A stretch of DNA of 51,032 nt, from assembly GCA_031292915.1 (NCBI GenBank), contig JAUMSH010000073.1:1-51032 (forward strand). The letters run 5' to 3'. This stretch comes from Collinsella sp. (lineage in GTDB: Bacteria; Actinomycetota; Coriobacteriia; Coriobacteriales; Coriobacteriaceae). The notes under the pieces were generated by a model. That model was given only the letters and a program-made list of their open reading frames with translations, was not told the origin of the DNA and did no database searches. The position numbers and the translations under genes were made by a program. Below are positions 1-7,200 of the stretch, one piece after another (position 1 is the stretch's first letter; each line of letters opens with the position of its first letter).

Positions 1-13
1 CTTCTTGGGGCAT
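1..13 (-). CDS. Possible 5' end of a gene running off the left edge
   Basis: On the minus strand an ATG at 13-11 is followed by codons for Pro-Gln-Glu before the window ends. An AAGGA-type ribosome binding site lies about seven bases upstream, at roughly 20-27. Only four codons are visible, so the product cannot be named. The gene would be read in the same direction as the metal-transport genes to its right but is separated from them by two palindromes. Confidence 0.3.
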
Positions 14-74
14 CGCCTTTCCTTCCATTCGTCACCTTCATTACTCCAACGACGAATTCTAGGCGGTGTCCCCT

Positions 75-114
75 CCCTTTCAAGAAAGGGCGGAGGCGGG
101 GCATGCCCCGCCTC
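75..114 (-). terminator. Tandem palindromes downstream of the NRAMP-like gene
   Basis: Two perfect palindromes sit side by side: CCCTTTCAAGAAAGGG at 75-90, and a 22-base GC-rich one at 93-114 centred on GCATGC. They lie 58 bases past the stop of the minus-strand gene ending at 172, so they probably end that transcript. No long T run follows, so the terminator assignment is an inference. Confidence 0.5.
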
Positions 115-171
115 TTACACCACATCTCTGTGCGCTACCCGCTGCGGCCTGTTCGGAAGCAAAAGTGGGCG

Positions 172-1434
172 CTAAGCGCTGTAGCCCATCGCTTGCAGAA
201 CAAACATGACGACCGTCAGCACCGTAATCACGCCGATAGTCGCCCAAGTGAGCACGTTCCATACGCGGCCGTTGCGGTTGGCGCCCATAATGTGGCGATC
301 CGCCGCGATAACCACCTGGAATACCAAGACTACGGGCAGCAGCACACCGTTGATGACCTGCGAGGTCATCATAATCTGGAACAAATCGACGCCAGGCATG
401 AGCACCAACACGGCAGAAATGCCGATGATGGCCGTAATGATGCCGCGATAAACCGGGGCCTCGTCCCAGCTGCGATCGGCGCCGCGCTCCCAACCAAAAG
501 CCTCGCAGATGGCACTCGACGTAACGCCCGGCAGCACGCAGGCAGCCAAAAAGCTCGCTGCGACCAGGCCCGAGGCAAACAGCACCGTGGACCACTGGCC
601 CGCGATGGGCTCCAGCGCGCGGGCGGCATCGGCGGCATCGCTAATCTGAATACCCGCCGGGAACAGCACCGTACCGGTCGTGATGATAATGAAGCCCGCA
701 ATGAAATCAGCAGCGATCGAGCCGCTCACGGTATCAATACGCTGCAGCACGATGTCGTCCTCGCCCGCATTCTTATCGACCACGTTGTTCTGAGCCAAGA
801 AGATCATCCACGGTGCGATGGTGGTACCGATCGTTGCGACCACGAGCGACACGTAGCTGGGATCGTTCTGAATATTGGGGACGACCAAGTCGACCGCGAC
901 CTCGCCCCAGTTGGGGCCGGCCATAAACGCGGCGACGATGTAGGTCACGAACACGCAGCTTACCAGCAGCAAAATCTTCTCGATGCGCTGGAAACTGCCC
1001 GACATGGTAAGCATCCACACCAGCAGCGCCACGAGCGGCACCGAGATGCTCGCCGGAACGCCAAACAGGGCAAGGCCGCTCGCGATACCCGCGAACTCCG
1101 AGATGGTCACCGCCGTATTGGCGATCAACAGCGCCGCCATGGCCAGCACGCTCTTGCGCACGCCAAAGCGCTCGCGAATGAGCGACGCCAGGCCCTTACC
1201 CGTGACGCATCCGCAGCGCGCCGCGGTCTCCTGCGTCACGATAAGCAGCACGGTCATGACAGGAAGCATCCAGAGCATCTTATAGCCATAGCTGGCGCCC
1301 GCGCTGGAATACGTGGCGATGCCGCCGGCGTCATTGCCCGAAAGCGCCGCCAGAAGACCGGGGCCCATGGCGCCAAAGATGGCCGCGATGGTCAGCTTTT
1401 GCTTGGTGCTCGGCTTTTGCTTCGTATTTTGCAC
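172..1434 (-). CDS. NRAMP-related transporter of the magnesium type (NRMT-like)
   Basis: Integral membrane protein of 420 residues with the SLC11/NRAMP fold. The helix-1 metal motif, normally D-P-G-N, reads D-A-G-G (Asp35, Gly38), so the Asn ligand is lost. The helix-6 motif, normally M-P-H, reads A-P-W (residues 207-209), so the Met ligand that favours transition metals is lost. From memory these are the changes reported for NRAMP-related magnesium transporters, such as the one from Eggerthella lenta, so Mg2+ (perhaps Mn2+) uptake is inferred rather than Fe/Mn uptake. The GTG at 1434 was chosen as start because it lies eight bases after the mgtE-like stop with a GGTAGGTGG-type site before it; a longer reading from 1497 would overlap that gene by 55 bases. 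It is the second gene of an operon with the MgtE-like protein. Confidence 0.85.
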   Translation of the reverse strand: MQNTKQKPSTKQKLTIAAIFGAMGPGLLAALSGNDAGGIATYSSAGASYGYKMLWMLPVMTVLLIVTQETAARCGCVTGKGLASLIRERFGVRKSVLAMAALLIANTAVTISEFAGIASGLALFGVPASISVPLVALLVWMLTMSGSFQRIEKILLLVSCVFVTYIVAAFMAGPNWGEVAVDLVVPNIQNDPSYVSLVVATIGTTIAPWMIFLAQNNVVDKNAGEDDIVLQRIDTVSGSIAADFIAGFIIITTGTVLFPAGIQISDAADAARALEPIAGQWSTVLFASGLVAASFLAACVLPGVTSSAICEAFGWERGADRSWDEAPVYRGIITAIIGISAVLVLMPGVDLFQIMMTSQVINGVLLPVVLVFQVVIAADRHIMGANRNGRVWNVLTWATIGVITVLTVVMFVLQAMGYSA

Positions 1435-1442
1435 GCGACCAC

Positions 1443-3287
1443 CTACCCCATGACCGACATGGTGAGCAGCACCGCAGCAGCACAGTACGCCACACACGAG
1501 ATCATGACGGCGATGACGTTCATGGCGGTACCCGACGTATTGAGGTCGTGCTCATCGCGCCAGAACAGCACCATCAGGTAAATCACGGCGCTCATGTTGC
1601 CCACCAGGCAGATGATGGCCGCGATGTTAAAGCAGCCGGTAAAGAGCTGCTCCTCAAACATAGGGGCATCGAGGAACGCGGCGGTGCGCACCAGCTGCGC
1701 ACACAGGTAGGTCACGAACGAAAGGATCAGGCCCATACCCGTGCTCTGGAAGAAGAATCCCAGGTACGGTTTGGGCTCGTCGTCGTGACCGTCGTACTCC
1801 AAGAAGTAGTTCTTGACAAACGACACCATGCGCGAGGCAGCCAGCAGCACGAGCGGCATGGCGCACATGGGGAACACCACCAGGTGCGCGGAGCCCAGCG
1901 CCGTTCCCAGCACCGTCGCCATAATGCACGAGGCGATGCCCCACACGACGACCCAGTACTGACGATGCACGAACCAGCTGAGCACGTTCGTCGAGTCGTC
2001 CGACGCGCTATCGCCCGATCCGACACCGGCGATCTGCAGGTCCTCCTGATGCTCCTCGGCGATAACGTCCATGGCGTCGTCGAAGGTCACGATACCCAGG
2101 ATATGACGGTTCTCGTCGCAGACAGGGATGGCAACCAGGTCGTACTTGGTCATCTCGTCCGTCACGTCTTCCTGGTCCTCGTCGGGCGACACGTAGACCA
2201 GATCGCGATAGGCGAGCTGGCCCAGCGTGGCGTCGCGGTCGGCCACGATCAGCGTGCGCAGCGAAAGCACGCCCGTCAGCATACCGCTCGGATCCTCGGT
2301 ATAGACGTAATAGACGCTCTCGAAGTCCTCGTCGAGTTTGCGAATCGCCTCGATGGCATCGCCGACCGTCGCCGTGGCGGGCAGGGAGACAAACTCCGAG
2401 GTCATGATGCGGCCGGCGGTGTTGTCCTCATAGCCCAGCAGGTTACGAATCGCCTTCTCCTCCTTGACGCCCATCAGGCGCAGGAGCTTCTCGGCCTTCT
2501 CATAATCGAGCTCGTCGATCAGGTCGGCGGCGTCGTCCGGGTCCATCATGGCCAGCATCGACGATGCGTCGGTATCGGACAGGCCCTCGAGCATCTCGGT
2601 CATGAGCTCGTCGTCATCGAACTCCGAGATGGCCTCGGCGGCCTGGGCGGTGTCGAGCTGCGCGAACACCTGCGCGCGCAGGCGCGGGTCGAGCTGCTCG
2701 ATGATGTCGGCAATGTCAGCAGGATGCAGCTCGCCAAGCGTCTTGTGCGACACCGAGAGCTGGATGTTCTTAGTCGAGCGATCGAGCAGGTCCATATAAG
2801 ACCAGGCGATAATGTCCTCGCTGAGCGGTTTGCCCAGGTGCTTCATAAAGCCCTCGACGACGTGCTCGAGCGCAGGGCTGATCGCGCGCAGCAGACCGCG
2901 GGCGCCAACTTCGGCACCCAGCAGGCGCAGCTGATTTTCGCCCGACATGGAAAACTTGATGTCGTTTACGCGCACGACCTTCATGCCCTGCGTGTCGACG
3001 ATCTGCTTATTGAGAACGTCACGCGCCAGCAACAGCTCGGTCGGCTGCAGGTACGAAAAACGGATTTCAGTGGCCGACGTCTTAAGGTGTACACCCGTCT
3101 CGTCGATACGGTCGACCCATTTGCGCCAGCTGATCATAAACGGCGTCTTGCCGGGACCGCGGAACGCGAGCGACGTCACGTGCGGAAAAACTTCGCCGGT
3201 TGCAATGCCAAAATCGTTAACCACGCCGAGCTTTTCGCCGTCGACGTCCAAGACCGGCAATTTGAGCATCTCACTCAGATAATTCAA
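1443..3287 (-). CDS. mgtE: MgtE-like protein with PRC-barrel, MgtE-N, CBS and divergent membrane domains
   Basis: 614 residues, longer than the usual 450 of MgtE. Order: two PRC-barrel-like segments (about 1-80 and 88-150), an MgtE_N helical superhelix (about 165-285) rich in acidic residues, two CBS domains (about 292-410), then about five membrane helices (440-614). The cytosolic half matches the Mg2+-sensing part of MgtE. The membrane half is not a clear match: the usual glycine-rich G-G-N-A-G and G-P-F-V-T-T pore motifs are absent. It may therefore be a Mg2+ channel of a divergent type or a regulatory partner of the NRAMP-like protein encoded eight bases downstream. The start is TTG at 3287 with GGGGAG five to six bases upstream; no in-frame ATG is near. 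The symbol is given by domain content only. Confidence 0.8.
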   Translation of the reverse strand: MNYLSEMLKLPVLDVDGEKLGVVNDFGIATGEVFPHVTSLAFRGPGKTPFMISWRKWVDRIDETGVHLKTSATEIRFSYLQPTELLLARDVLNKQIVDTQGMKVVRVNDIKFSMSGENQLRLLGAEVGARGLLRAISPALEHVVEGFMKHLGKPLSEDIIAWSYMDLLDRSTKNIQLSVSHKTLGELHPADIADIIEQLDPRLRAQVFAQLDTAQAAEAISEFDDDELMTEMLEGLSDTDASSMLAMMDPDDAADLIDELDYEKAEKLLRLMGVKEEKAIRNLLGYEDNTAGRIMTSEFVSLPATATVGDAIEAIRKLDEDFESVYYVYTEDPSGMLTGVLSLRTLIVADRDATLGQLAYRDLVYVSPDEDQEDVTDEMTKYDLVAIPVCDENRHILGIVTFDDAMDVIAEEHQEDLQIAGVGSGDSASDDSTNVLSWFVHRQYWVVVWGIASCIMATVLGTALGSAHLVVFPMCAMPLVLLAASRMVSFVKNYFLEYDGHDDEPKPYLGFFFQSTGMGLILSFVTYLCAQLVRTAAFLDAPMFEEQLFTGCFNIAAIICLVGNMSAVIYLMVLFWRDEHDLNTSGTAMNVIAVMISCVAYCAAAVLLTMSVMG

Positions 3288-3506
3288 TGGTGCTCCCCAT
3301 CATTATTCCTGCGGACCGCGCGACCATGCCGGCACGCAATCCGTGGACTTTTAGATATGTATACGCATGCGCGGGCGGCACGCCGCTCGGCGCTCACACC
3401 CCGTGCACGCGCAGAAAGCACCTGCATGGGGTCATCGACTGTATGGTCGAGGTTTGGATTTCACCTGTAGCCTTTCTCTTGACCCTCATTAACCGCAGTA
3501 ACTATA
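3288..3506 (-). promoter_or_regulatory. Promoter and roughly 200-nt leader of the magnesium operon
   Basis: On the minus strand an extended -10 box, TG-C-TATAGT, has its hexamer at 3506-3501. It predicts a start near 3494 and an untranslated leader of about 205 bases before the TTG start. The leader can form a stem pairing ACCCC-A-TGCA with TGCA-C-GGGGT, followed by a GGCGTGCCGCC-type hairpin. No good match to the M-box Mg2+ riboswitch was recognised by eye. The length and structure suggest cis-regulation, which is an inference. Confidence 0.4.
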
Positions 3507-3582
3507 GCATCAGCATCGCGCTGCGGCACCGAATTTATGCGCTGCACATTGCAGGCATACCAAACGCTGACGTCCCCAATGA

Positions 3583-4989
3583 CTACTCTGTGGTGTCGTC
3601 GTCCTCGGGGAGTTGGGGGAACACGGCGTTTTTGGGCATGGAAACCTTGGTGAGCGAGGTGAGCTTTTTGCTCAATGCCGTGTCCGTCTTGACCAGGTCG
3701 CTGAGCGTCACGATCTTGTAGCCGTCGGCGACAAGGCCATCGATAATCTGCGGCAGCGCCTCGAGCGTCTGCTCGGCGCACTCATCGCTATCGGTGAGCA
3801 GCACAATATTACCCGGCGTCATCGAGTCGAGCACGGTCGATACTTGCTCGTCGGCGCCGTTGAGCAGCCAGTCACCCGAATCGATATTCCACGAAACCAC
3901 GGCGGACACCAGGTCCATCGAGTCGATCCAGTTTTGCTCGTCAAACGCGGCGTAGGGGGCGCGCAGCAACATCGTCTCAACGCCGGTCGCCGACTTAATC
4001 GCCTCGGTGCCCTTCGTGATCTGTTTGCGCACCGTCTCGCGATCCTCGCCCTTGAGTGAATCATCGCTGTAACTGTTGGAACCGATCTCGCACCCGGCAT
4101 CGACAATCGCTTTGGCAGTAGCGGGCGAGGCTTCCGCGGCATCGCCCGAAAGGAAGAACGTCGCCGTGACGCCCTTTTCCTTGAGCACCTGCAAGATCTG
4201 CTTGGTCGCGCCGCTCGGACCCTCGTCAAATGTCAGGGCCACGTACTTTTCGTTGCCCTTGGGCGCTACGCTTGCGCACTCGACTACGCAGTCGGTGGCG
4301 GGCACGACCTCGCCGCGGTCCTGCGTCTTGCCCGACTGCTCGCCGACCCATACCTCGGAGCGGCCCTGAACGCCCCAGGTTTTGACATACTCAATGGCAC
4401 CCGTGCCCTCGACCTTAAGCTTTGGCTCGATGGTCGTGGCCTGGACCTCGTGCTTTTCGTACACGTTGCGGCCGTCCTTGACCGTCACCTTCTCGCCACC
4501 CGTAAGCTCGCGACTGTCCCATTTGCCTTGCTTCACGCGCTTGCCGTCGACCTTCACCGACAGCTTTTCGCCGCCATGGCGCTTGAGCACGCCGTCGTCG
4601 ACGGCCAGCAGATCGCCGGCGTCGTACGTTTCGGTCAGGCTTTGATCGTCGATAAGATTCTGCAACGTAGAGCCTACGCGCACCGCGGTCTTTTGCCCGT
4701 TGAGTTCCACGTCCACGCTACGGTTGACGTAACCCACGACGGCAGCGATAAACAGCACGAGCGCGCAACCCACGGCGATGAGCGCATAGGGCAGGCGGGA
4801 CGGTCGGCGCGGCGAGCGCCCGTTGCCGATGCGCGCGCTGCGATCGCTAAACCCACGGCTATGGTTGAGGTACATCGCGCCGGGCTTACGGCGGCGTCGA
4901 CGCTGGCCGCTGGGCAGCTGCCCCAGGTCGCGGCGCGCCGTCGGACGCGCACCCGAGGGCCCGTTTAAGTTAGATCCGTTTTGGCGCAT
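3583..4989 (-). CDS. Membrane-anchored polysaccharide-deacetylase-like protein, catalytic residues lost
   Basis: 468 residues: an Arg-rich cytoplasmic tail, one membrane helix (about 68-88), an extracellular stalk with G5/DUF348-like segments (about 90-200), then a NodB-type deacetylase fold (about 248-450). In active members motif 1 is TFDDGP, motif 2 H-T-x-S-H and the last motif L-L-H-D. Here they read TFDEGP (Asp255, Glu256), N-S-Y-S-D (Asn305, Asp309) and L-L-T-D (Thr399). Both metal-binding His and the catalytic His are replaced, while R-A-P-Y and D-S-G-D-W remain. It is probably not a metal-dependent deacetylase and may bind peptidoglycan or glycan without turnover. The start has GGGGGAGGG upstream. 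The stop codon TAG lies inside a short copy of the GGGGAC repeat (3570-3590). Confidence 0.8.
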   Translation of the reverse strand: MRQNGSNLNGPSGARPTARRDLGQLPSGQRRRRRKPGAMYLNHSRGFSDRSARIGNGRSPRRPSRLPYALIAVGCALVLFIAAVVGYVNRSVDVELNGQKTAVRVGSTLQNLIDDQSLTETYDAGDLLAVDDGVLKRHGGEKLSVKVDGKRVKQGKWDSRELTGGEKVTVKDGRNVYEKHEVQATTIEPKLKVEGTGAIEYVKTWGVQGRSEVWVGEQSGKTQDRGEVVPATDCVVECASVAPKGNEKYVALTFDEGPSGATKQILQVLKEKGVTATFFLSGDAAEASPATAKAIVDAGCEIGSNSYSDDSLKGEDRETVRKQITKGTEAIKSATGVETMLLRAPYAAFDEQNWIDSMDLVSAVVSWNIDSGDWLLNGADEQVSTVLDSMTPGNIVLLTDSDECAEQTLEALPQIIDGLVADGYKIVTLSDLVKTDTALSKKLTSLTKVSMPKNAVFPQLPEDDDTTE

Positions 4990-5010
4990 GTGCCCTCCCC
5001 CATAAACACA

Positions 5011-5040
5011 GCGAGCCGGAGCAACATGTCTCCGGCTCGC
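5011..5040 (-). terminator. Hairpin terminator after the PRC-barrel gene
   Basis: A perfect 11-bp stem (GCGAGCCGGAG pairing with CTCCGGCTCGC) with an eight-base loop lies 22 bases past the stop at 5062 on the minus strand. A T-rich stretch follows on that strand. It also separates this gene from the deacetylase-like gene, whose ribosome binding site is just beyond. Confidence 0.7.
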
Positions 5041-5061
5041 CTCCCATCATTTGGTACGTCG

Positions 5062-5817
5062 CTATTTGCTAGCTTTTGACGAGCCCCCGCTCGCCTTTTG
5101 ATATTCGTCCTTAAAGGCCTTGAACATACCGCGCGTCTTGCCGAGCTGCTTGCCCAGTGCGCGGCTGCCCTTGTCCACGGCGACCGATCCCTTGTCATCG
5201 AGCACCTTGGCGCCCTTCTTGACCTTATCGCCCACCACGACACTGGCCTCGGCAGCCTTGGCGGCCGCGCCGCCCGAATACCCGAGCGCCTTGACCTCGT
5301 CCGAGACAATCATCGCGCCGTTCTCGTAGCCGCGCAGCATCGTCGGCGGCACCTGCGTGTCGCCCACCAACATGCTCGATGCGGCGCTGGCGGTCACATA
5401 GAACGTCTGCACAATGCCCGAACGCGGCTTGAACTCAACGTCCGAGCAGTAGCCCACGGCATCGCCCGATTCCGTGCGCACGTCCATGCCAACCCAGATG
5501 ATGCAATCGTCCAGGTTGATATCGAGGCGCTTGGCCGCGGCGGCATCATAGGTGCCCTTGACGTCGTCGACCGCGACAGCACCCTCATAGACGCCGATGG
5601 CATCGAGCGCCACAAACCGGTCGGGGCGCTCGATCATGCCCGCGATATCGGACTGGCGAACCATAAAGCCCACCACGCGCGTGCCGCCCGGGGTAAAGAC
5701 GGGAAAGTGAATCTTGCCGAGCTTTTTAGGGCTGCGCGGCGTGCCGTCCTTTTTGGTGCGCTTGTCTTCGGCAGGCTTACGGTAAACCTTGACGCCGACA
5801 AAATCCCCTGCGCGCAT
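5062..5817 (-). CDS. PRC-barrel domain protein
   Basis: 251 residues, predicted cytosolic. Segments such as H-F-P-V-F-T-P-G-G-T-R-V-V-G-F (about 37-52) and the later D-V-R-T-E-S-G-D-A-V-G-Y region (about 112-125) look like two PRC-barrel units, a fold used to bind RNA or partner proteins. The last 60 residues are rich in Lys, Gly and Ala. It is translationally coupled to the YtxH-like gene upstream by a TAATG overlap at 5815-5819. PRC-like segments also occur at the N-terminus of the nearby MgtE-like protein. The specific function is unknown. Confidence 0.65.
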   Translation of the reverse strand: MRAGDFVGVKVYRKPAEDKRTKKDGTPRSPKKLGKIHFPVFTPGGTRVVGFMVRQSDIAGMIERPDRFVALDAIGVYEGAVAVDDVKGTYDAAAAKRLDINLDDCIIWVGMDVRTESGDAVGYCSDVEFKPRSGIVQTFYVTASAASSMLVGDTQVPPTMLRGYENGAMIVSDEVKALGYSGGAAAKAAEASVVVGDKVKKGAKVLDDKGSVAVDKGSRALGKQLGKTRGMFKAFKDEYQKASGGSSKASK

Positions 5818-6206
5818 TATGCCTCGGTCGAGGGCTCCGTGGCCTCGGTGCCGGCCTCGGTGACGTTCTCGACCACGACGTCGGCAGCGGGCGTCACGTT
5901 GCCGCCCGAGATGGCGTCGTTGAGCTGCTCGCGAAGCTGGTCCATGCGCTCGCGGGCCAGGTCGACCTTGGCGCGCAGGTCATCGGTCTTGGCGTCGACC
6001 ATCGGACCAAAGTCGTTGACCGCGGCACGGGCCTCCTCGGCACTGTGCTCGTAGGTGTCACGCATGTTATCCCAGGCATCGTTGGCGATATCGGCGGCCA
6101 TGGCGCGGGTCTCGGCACCCGAGCGCGGGGCCAGAGCAACGCCGATGATAGCGCCGGCGGCAGCACCAAAGAGCGCACCGGAGACAAAGCTGAAAGTCTT
6201 TCCCAT
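5817..6206 (-). CDS. YtxH-like small membrane-associated protein
   Basis: About 129 residues. An N-terminal membrane segment with glycine repeats (G-A-L-F-G-A-A-A-G-A-I-I-G-V) is followed by L-A-P-R-S-G, the typical start of YtxH proteins. A charged amphipathic helix with coiled-coil character follows, then a Val/Glu/Thr-rich tail. YtxH proteins are small envelope-associated proteins linked to general stress in Bacillus; the role here is unknown. The ATG at 6206 is preferred because AGGAG lies ten bases upstream; the ATG at 6212 is too close to it. It forms a two-gene unit with the PRC-barrel gene through a TAATG overlap. Confidence 0.7.
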   Translation of the reverse strand: MGKTFSFVSGALFGAAAGAIIGVALAPRSGAETRAMAADIANDAWDNMRDTYEHSAEEARAAVNDFGPMVDAKTDDLRAKVDLARERMDQLREQLNDAISGGNVTPAADVVVENVTEAGTEATEPSTEA

Positions 6207-6342
6207 GATCATTCCTCTCCTGCGGGCACCTCGATGCCCACCGTTTGAATGCTGTCCATTATACCCGCAGCGCAACACTTGCCGTCGCGCTCATCTGCGT
6301 ACGGTAAAAGCGCAGGTACATGATGGTGATAAGCGAGTAAAC

Positions 6343-7176
6343 CTACTCCTGCGGCATGGCAGGCATGGCCACCGTGGCGGCCGGGTCCTCGCCGGCGCCA
6401 TCGACGAGCGGCAAGTTGCCCTCGTGCGCCGAGCCGGACGGAGCCGTTGCCGCACCACCAAAGACGGCCGCGGGGGCCTCGTGGTTCTCGGCAACCGCAC
6501 CCTCGGTATCGATTGGCATCTGCGGCTCGTCGTCAAAGCTCGGGACGCCTTGGGGCTCCGCAGGCTCGGGCTCAGCAGGCGCCTCGGCAACGGGCTCAGC
6601 GTCGGCGTCGGCAGGAGCGTCGCCCTCGAGCGCATCCTCGGCCACGTCCTCGCCGTTCGCAGCGGCAACGGCCTCGTGCGGGTCCTTGCCCTCGGCCTCG
6701 GCACGCATGCCCAGCACCAGGTTGCGCAGGCCCGCGACCGTGCCTTCCACGTCGGGAGCCGGCTGGTCGGCGTGCAGGTAGGCCCAGTCCATCATAAAGG
6801 TCGCCGAAGACAGCGCGCCAATGGCCAACGCGTCATCGGGACACGAAAGCTCAACCTCGAAGACACGCTCGTCATGCTCGCTCACGCGCGTGCGACCGCA
6901 CGAGATGCTGCCGGCAAGACCGGTCTCGTTCATGAGCTCGACCGTCACGTGCTCCAGCAGGTGGCAAAGCTCGGTCTGGCCCATGCAGTCCTGGAACTCA
7001 CGACCAGAATCACCCAGGCACAGGTGCTTGGCAATCGCCGGCACCAGGTAATACACGCGCGCCGTGGCCTCGATATCCTCCGAGGTCATGAGCGGCATGC
7101 CGGGGTTCACCAGCACATGCGCGCAGATCTTGTCCTCGCTGACGGTGACCTTAAGGATGTTGAACAGGCCTGCCAT
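6343..7176 (-). CDS. Stand-alone cyanophycin-synthetase N-terminal-like protein with acidic tail
   Basis: 277 residues. The first 160 resemble the N-terminal domain of cyanophycin synthetase, most clearly in L-L-E-H-V-T-V-E-L (about 73-81) and the later C-G-R-T-R (about 93-97), which correspond to the H-V-A-L-E-L and G-F-G-R-T-R motifs of that enzyme. The ATP-grasp and ligase domains are absent. Residues from about 170 to the end are low-complexity Ala/Pro/Glu/Asp. The start at 7176 has GGGGAG four to five bases upstream. It lies 24 bases after the CNNM-type gene and is probably cotranscribed with it. No function is assigned; an adaptor or binding role is possible. Confidence 0.55.
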   Translation of the reverse strand: MAGLFNILKVTVSEDKICAHVLVNPGMPLMTSEDIEATARVYYLVPAIAKHLCLGDSGREFQDCMGQTELCHLLEHVTVELMNETGLAGSISCGRTRVSEHDERVFEVELSCPDDALAIGALSSATFMMDWAYLHADQPAPDVEGTVAGLRNLVLGMRAEAEGKDPHEAVAAANGEDVAEDALEGDAPADADAEPVAEAPAEPEPAEPQGVPSFDDEPQMPIDTEGAVAENHEAPAAVFGGAATAPSGSAHEGNLPLVDGAGEDPAATVAMPAMPQE

Positions 7177-7200
7177 AACTCTCCCCTACTCTTCCTTGCC

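Noticed and set aside
103..3470. Long plus-strand open frames opposite the NRAMP and MgtE genes (492 and 640 codons)
   Set aside because: They are antisense shadows in GC-rich DNA, rich in His, Arg and Gln, with no family-like sequence or ribosome binding site.
3288..3506. M-box (ykoK) magnesium riboswitch in the mgtE leader
   Set aside because: The conserved M-box core words were not found by eye; only generic stems are visible. A covariance search would be needed to revive this.
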